5,707 bases of DNA from Candidatus Thorarchaeota archaeon (GTDB taxonomy: Archaea > Asgardarchaeota > Thorarchaeia > Thorarchaeales > Thorarchaeaceae): NCBI GenBank assembly GCA_030638785.1, contig DAOWDY010000073.1, positions 1-5,707 of the forward strand, given 5' to 3'. Each line of letters starts with the position of its first letter. Position 1 is the stretch's first letter. Positions 4,961 through 5,707 of this stretch are shown piece by piece. The position numbers and the translations under genes were made by a program. Under the pieces are notes generated by a model. It did no database searches. It saw only the letters and a program-made list of their open reading frames with translations, and had not been told where the DNA came from.

Positions 4961-5530
4961 CTATCTTGCCCTGTATATCTTCTCAAGAGCCCATCTCAGA
5001 GCACGTTCAATTTCAGTGAGTCTAACCTCGCCCCTGTAGTTTCGAATTATGATTTCCTCCAGGATCCCGTCATCTGCACGAACATCAAAGTCAAATGCAT
5101 CTTCCCATGTCATCTCCCCCGCCTCGACCTTGTGACGATCTTCTTCCTGGAATTTACCAAGAATGCGCTCAACAAAGAACCGTGCGAAAGCACCTCTCTT
5201 GATATCATAGATCGCATGCGAAGCAGGGATACATCTTATCTCCTGTTCAGTGACCTCCAATGTCGCAAGCTCCAGCTCCCTTGCTTTGTTGAAAAGTTCA
5301 ATGCTTCTTAGCTCAGGAACTTCAGGAGTTGTTGTAGGTTCTGTAGAAGTTGTTGATGTCGGTGTCTTGGCAATTGCAGAATCTGCAGTAGCGAAACTTC
5401 CTGTAGTTATGGAGGCATCTATTGTACGGATGTATTCCTCTATCTTTTTACTCCTTGCACGAAGATCCTGCAATTCCTCCTCTAATTCTTTCTTTAATTC
5501 AAGAAGGACTGGTATCTGTGGATTTGCCAT
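4961..5530 (-). CDS. Coiled-coil protein with Thr-rich linker and conserved-looking C-terminal domain
   Basis: Three parts are visible in 189 residues. An N-terminal coiled coil lies at about 9-40 (heptad-like LLELKKELEEELQDL). A low-complexity Thr/Ser/Pro linker follows (about 41-72). The C-terminal alpha/beta domain (about 76-189) has LATLEVTEQEIRCIPA, a KRGAFARFFVERILGKF helix, an acidic loop (DAFDFDVRADDG), ILEEIIIRNY and a final helix ERALRWALEKIYRAR. No signal peptide or membrane segment is present. The C-terminal domain resembles hypothetical archaeal proteins I recall only vaguely, so no function is assigned. The start is ATG 5530: GGTG lies 6 nt upstream, whereas that GTG itself (5539) and the ATG at 5533 are too close to any ribosome site. 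It lies 83 bp after a KorD-like gene on the same strand. Confidence 0.7.
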   Translation of the reverse strand: MANPQIPVLLELKKELEEELQDLRARSKKIEEYIRTIDASITTGSFATADSAIAKTPTSTTSTEPTTTPEVPELRSIELFNKARELELATLEVTEQEIRCIPASHAIYDIKRGAFARFFVERILGKFQEEDRHKVEAGEMTWEDAFDFDVRADDGILEEIIIRNYRGEVRLTEIERALRWALEKIYRAR

Positions 5531-5536
5531 CATTGA

Positions 5537-5542
5537 CACCTT
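5537..5542 (-). promoter_or_regulatory. Ribosome binding site choosing ATG 5530
   Basis: On the minus strand GAAGGTG precedes TCA ATG ATG GCA. GGTG is complementary to the archaeal 16S 3' end and is 6 nt from the second ATG (5530), only 3 nt from the first. This favours the second ATG and makes the in-frame GTG part of the ribosome site. Confidence 0.5.
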
Positions 5543-5592
5543 CAGCTGACTATGCGTTCAGAAAAACGCTTCTAACCTTTATCATCCTGTGT

Positions 5593-5600
5593 GTTATATG
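5593..5600 (-). promoter_or_regulatory. TATA-like box upstream of the coiled-coil gene
   Basis: CATATAAC on the minus strand lies 63-70 nt before the ATG at 5530 and 14 nt past the stop of the upstream ferredoxin-type gene. It would start a transcript near 5570 with a leader of about 40 nt, so the coiled-coil gene may be independent of its upstream neighbour. Confidence 0.35.
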
Positions 5601-5613
5601 AGCTCATAGTAAA

Positions 5614-5707
5614 TCATGGCTCATCACTCACAACACGAATAGCAAAATCCGGACAGTGCATCTCACAGATATGGCACACTTTACAGGCATCCAAGTCATC
5701 TACCGAT
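5614..5707 (-). CDS. korD: [4Fe-4S] ferredoxin-type subunit, probably KorD-like (only the last 30 residues in window)
   Basis: The minus strand reads in from the right edge and ends at TGA (5614-5616). The visible tail has one complete [4Fe-4S] motif, CxxCxxCxxxCP (cysteines at visible residues 8, 11, 14 and 18), then DFAIRVVSDEP and the stop. A cluster motif followed by CPDFAI at the very C-terminus is characteristic of the small delta subunit of 2-oxoglutarate:ferredoxin oxidoreductase (KorD), which carries electrons to ferredoxin in 2-oxoacid oxidation or reductive carboxylation. Other two-cluster ferredoxins could end similarly, so the subunit name is probable rather than certain. The catalytic subunits korA/korB would be expected near it, outside this window. 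Confidence 0.6.
   Translation of the reverse strand, partial: SVDDLDACKVCHICEMHCPDFAIRVVSDEP

Noticed and set aside
4793..5311. Long + strand open frame of 172 codons opposite the coiled-coil gene
   Set aside because: Its sequence is composition-biased (Ser/Leu/Cys-rich) without domain pattern, and it lies antisense to a frame with clear coiled-coil and domain structure. It is a shadow frame.
5250..5549. + strand frame rich in Ser/Val opposite the Thr-rich linker
   Set aside because: It is the mirror of the low-complexity linker; no independent evidence supports it.
5554..5569. GCGTT/AACGC hairpin with adjacent T5 on the minus strand after the KorD-like gene
   Set aside because: The stem has only 5 bp and the T-run lies inside the loop side rather than after the stem, so it is not a credible terminator.

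Overview
This window looks archaeal. The signs are a DUF211 protein (family known almost only from archaea), HypD, an archaeal-type MobA, a protein resembling the cyclin fold of TFB/TFIIB, TATA-like boxes about 25 nt upstream of probable transcript starts, and frequent TTG/GTG starts with GGAG/GGTG/GAGG ribosome sites. The mix of genes and moderate GC would fit an anaerobic, Asgard-like (for example Thorarchaeia-like) genome, but that placement is a guess. I see no insertion sequence, CRISPR array, tRNA or rRNA.

Layout. The left edge holds the C-terminal two thirds of a medium-chain Zn-type alcohol dehydrogenase (+). It converges on a DinB-like four-helix-bundle gene (-), with a 10-bp perfect hairpin at the junction. 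A gene-free stretch of about 400 bases follows. It contains two hairpins and a T-run (a possible small RNA or orphan terminator), then the promoter of mobA with an inverted repeat over its TATA box. mobA (+) converges on hypD (-) with a 3-bp gap. Upstream of hypD, on the same strand, is a small protein with a possible C-terminal helix-turn-helix. A divergent promoter region of roughly 180 bp separates it from the DUF211 gene (+). DUF211 converges with a 6-bp gap on a cyclin-fold-like gene (-). Further right on the minus strand are a coiled-coil protein with a compact C-terminal domain and, at the edge, the last 30 residues of a [4Fe-4S] ferredoxin-type subunit that looks like KorD.

Function. 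mobA (Mo/W-cofactor nucleotide form), hypD ([NiFe]-hydrogenase Fe(CN)2CO assembly) and the KorD-like tail (ferredoxin-linked 2-oxoacid oxidation) point to an anaerobic, metal-cofactor-rich redox metabolism. The genes are mostly single transcription units rather than one pathway operon. The three unrecognised or weakly recognised proteins (112, 204 and 189 aa) are the most likely sources of new biology. The best regulatory leads are the symmetrical elements at the mobA and hypD promoters.
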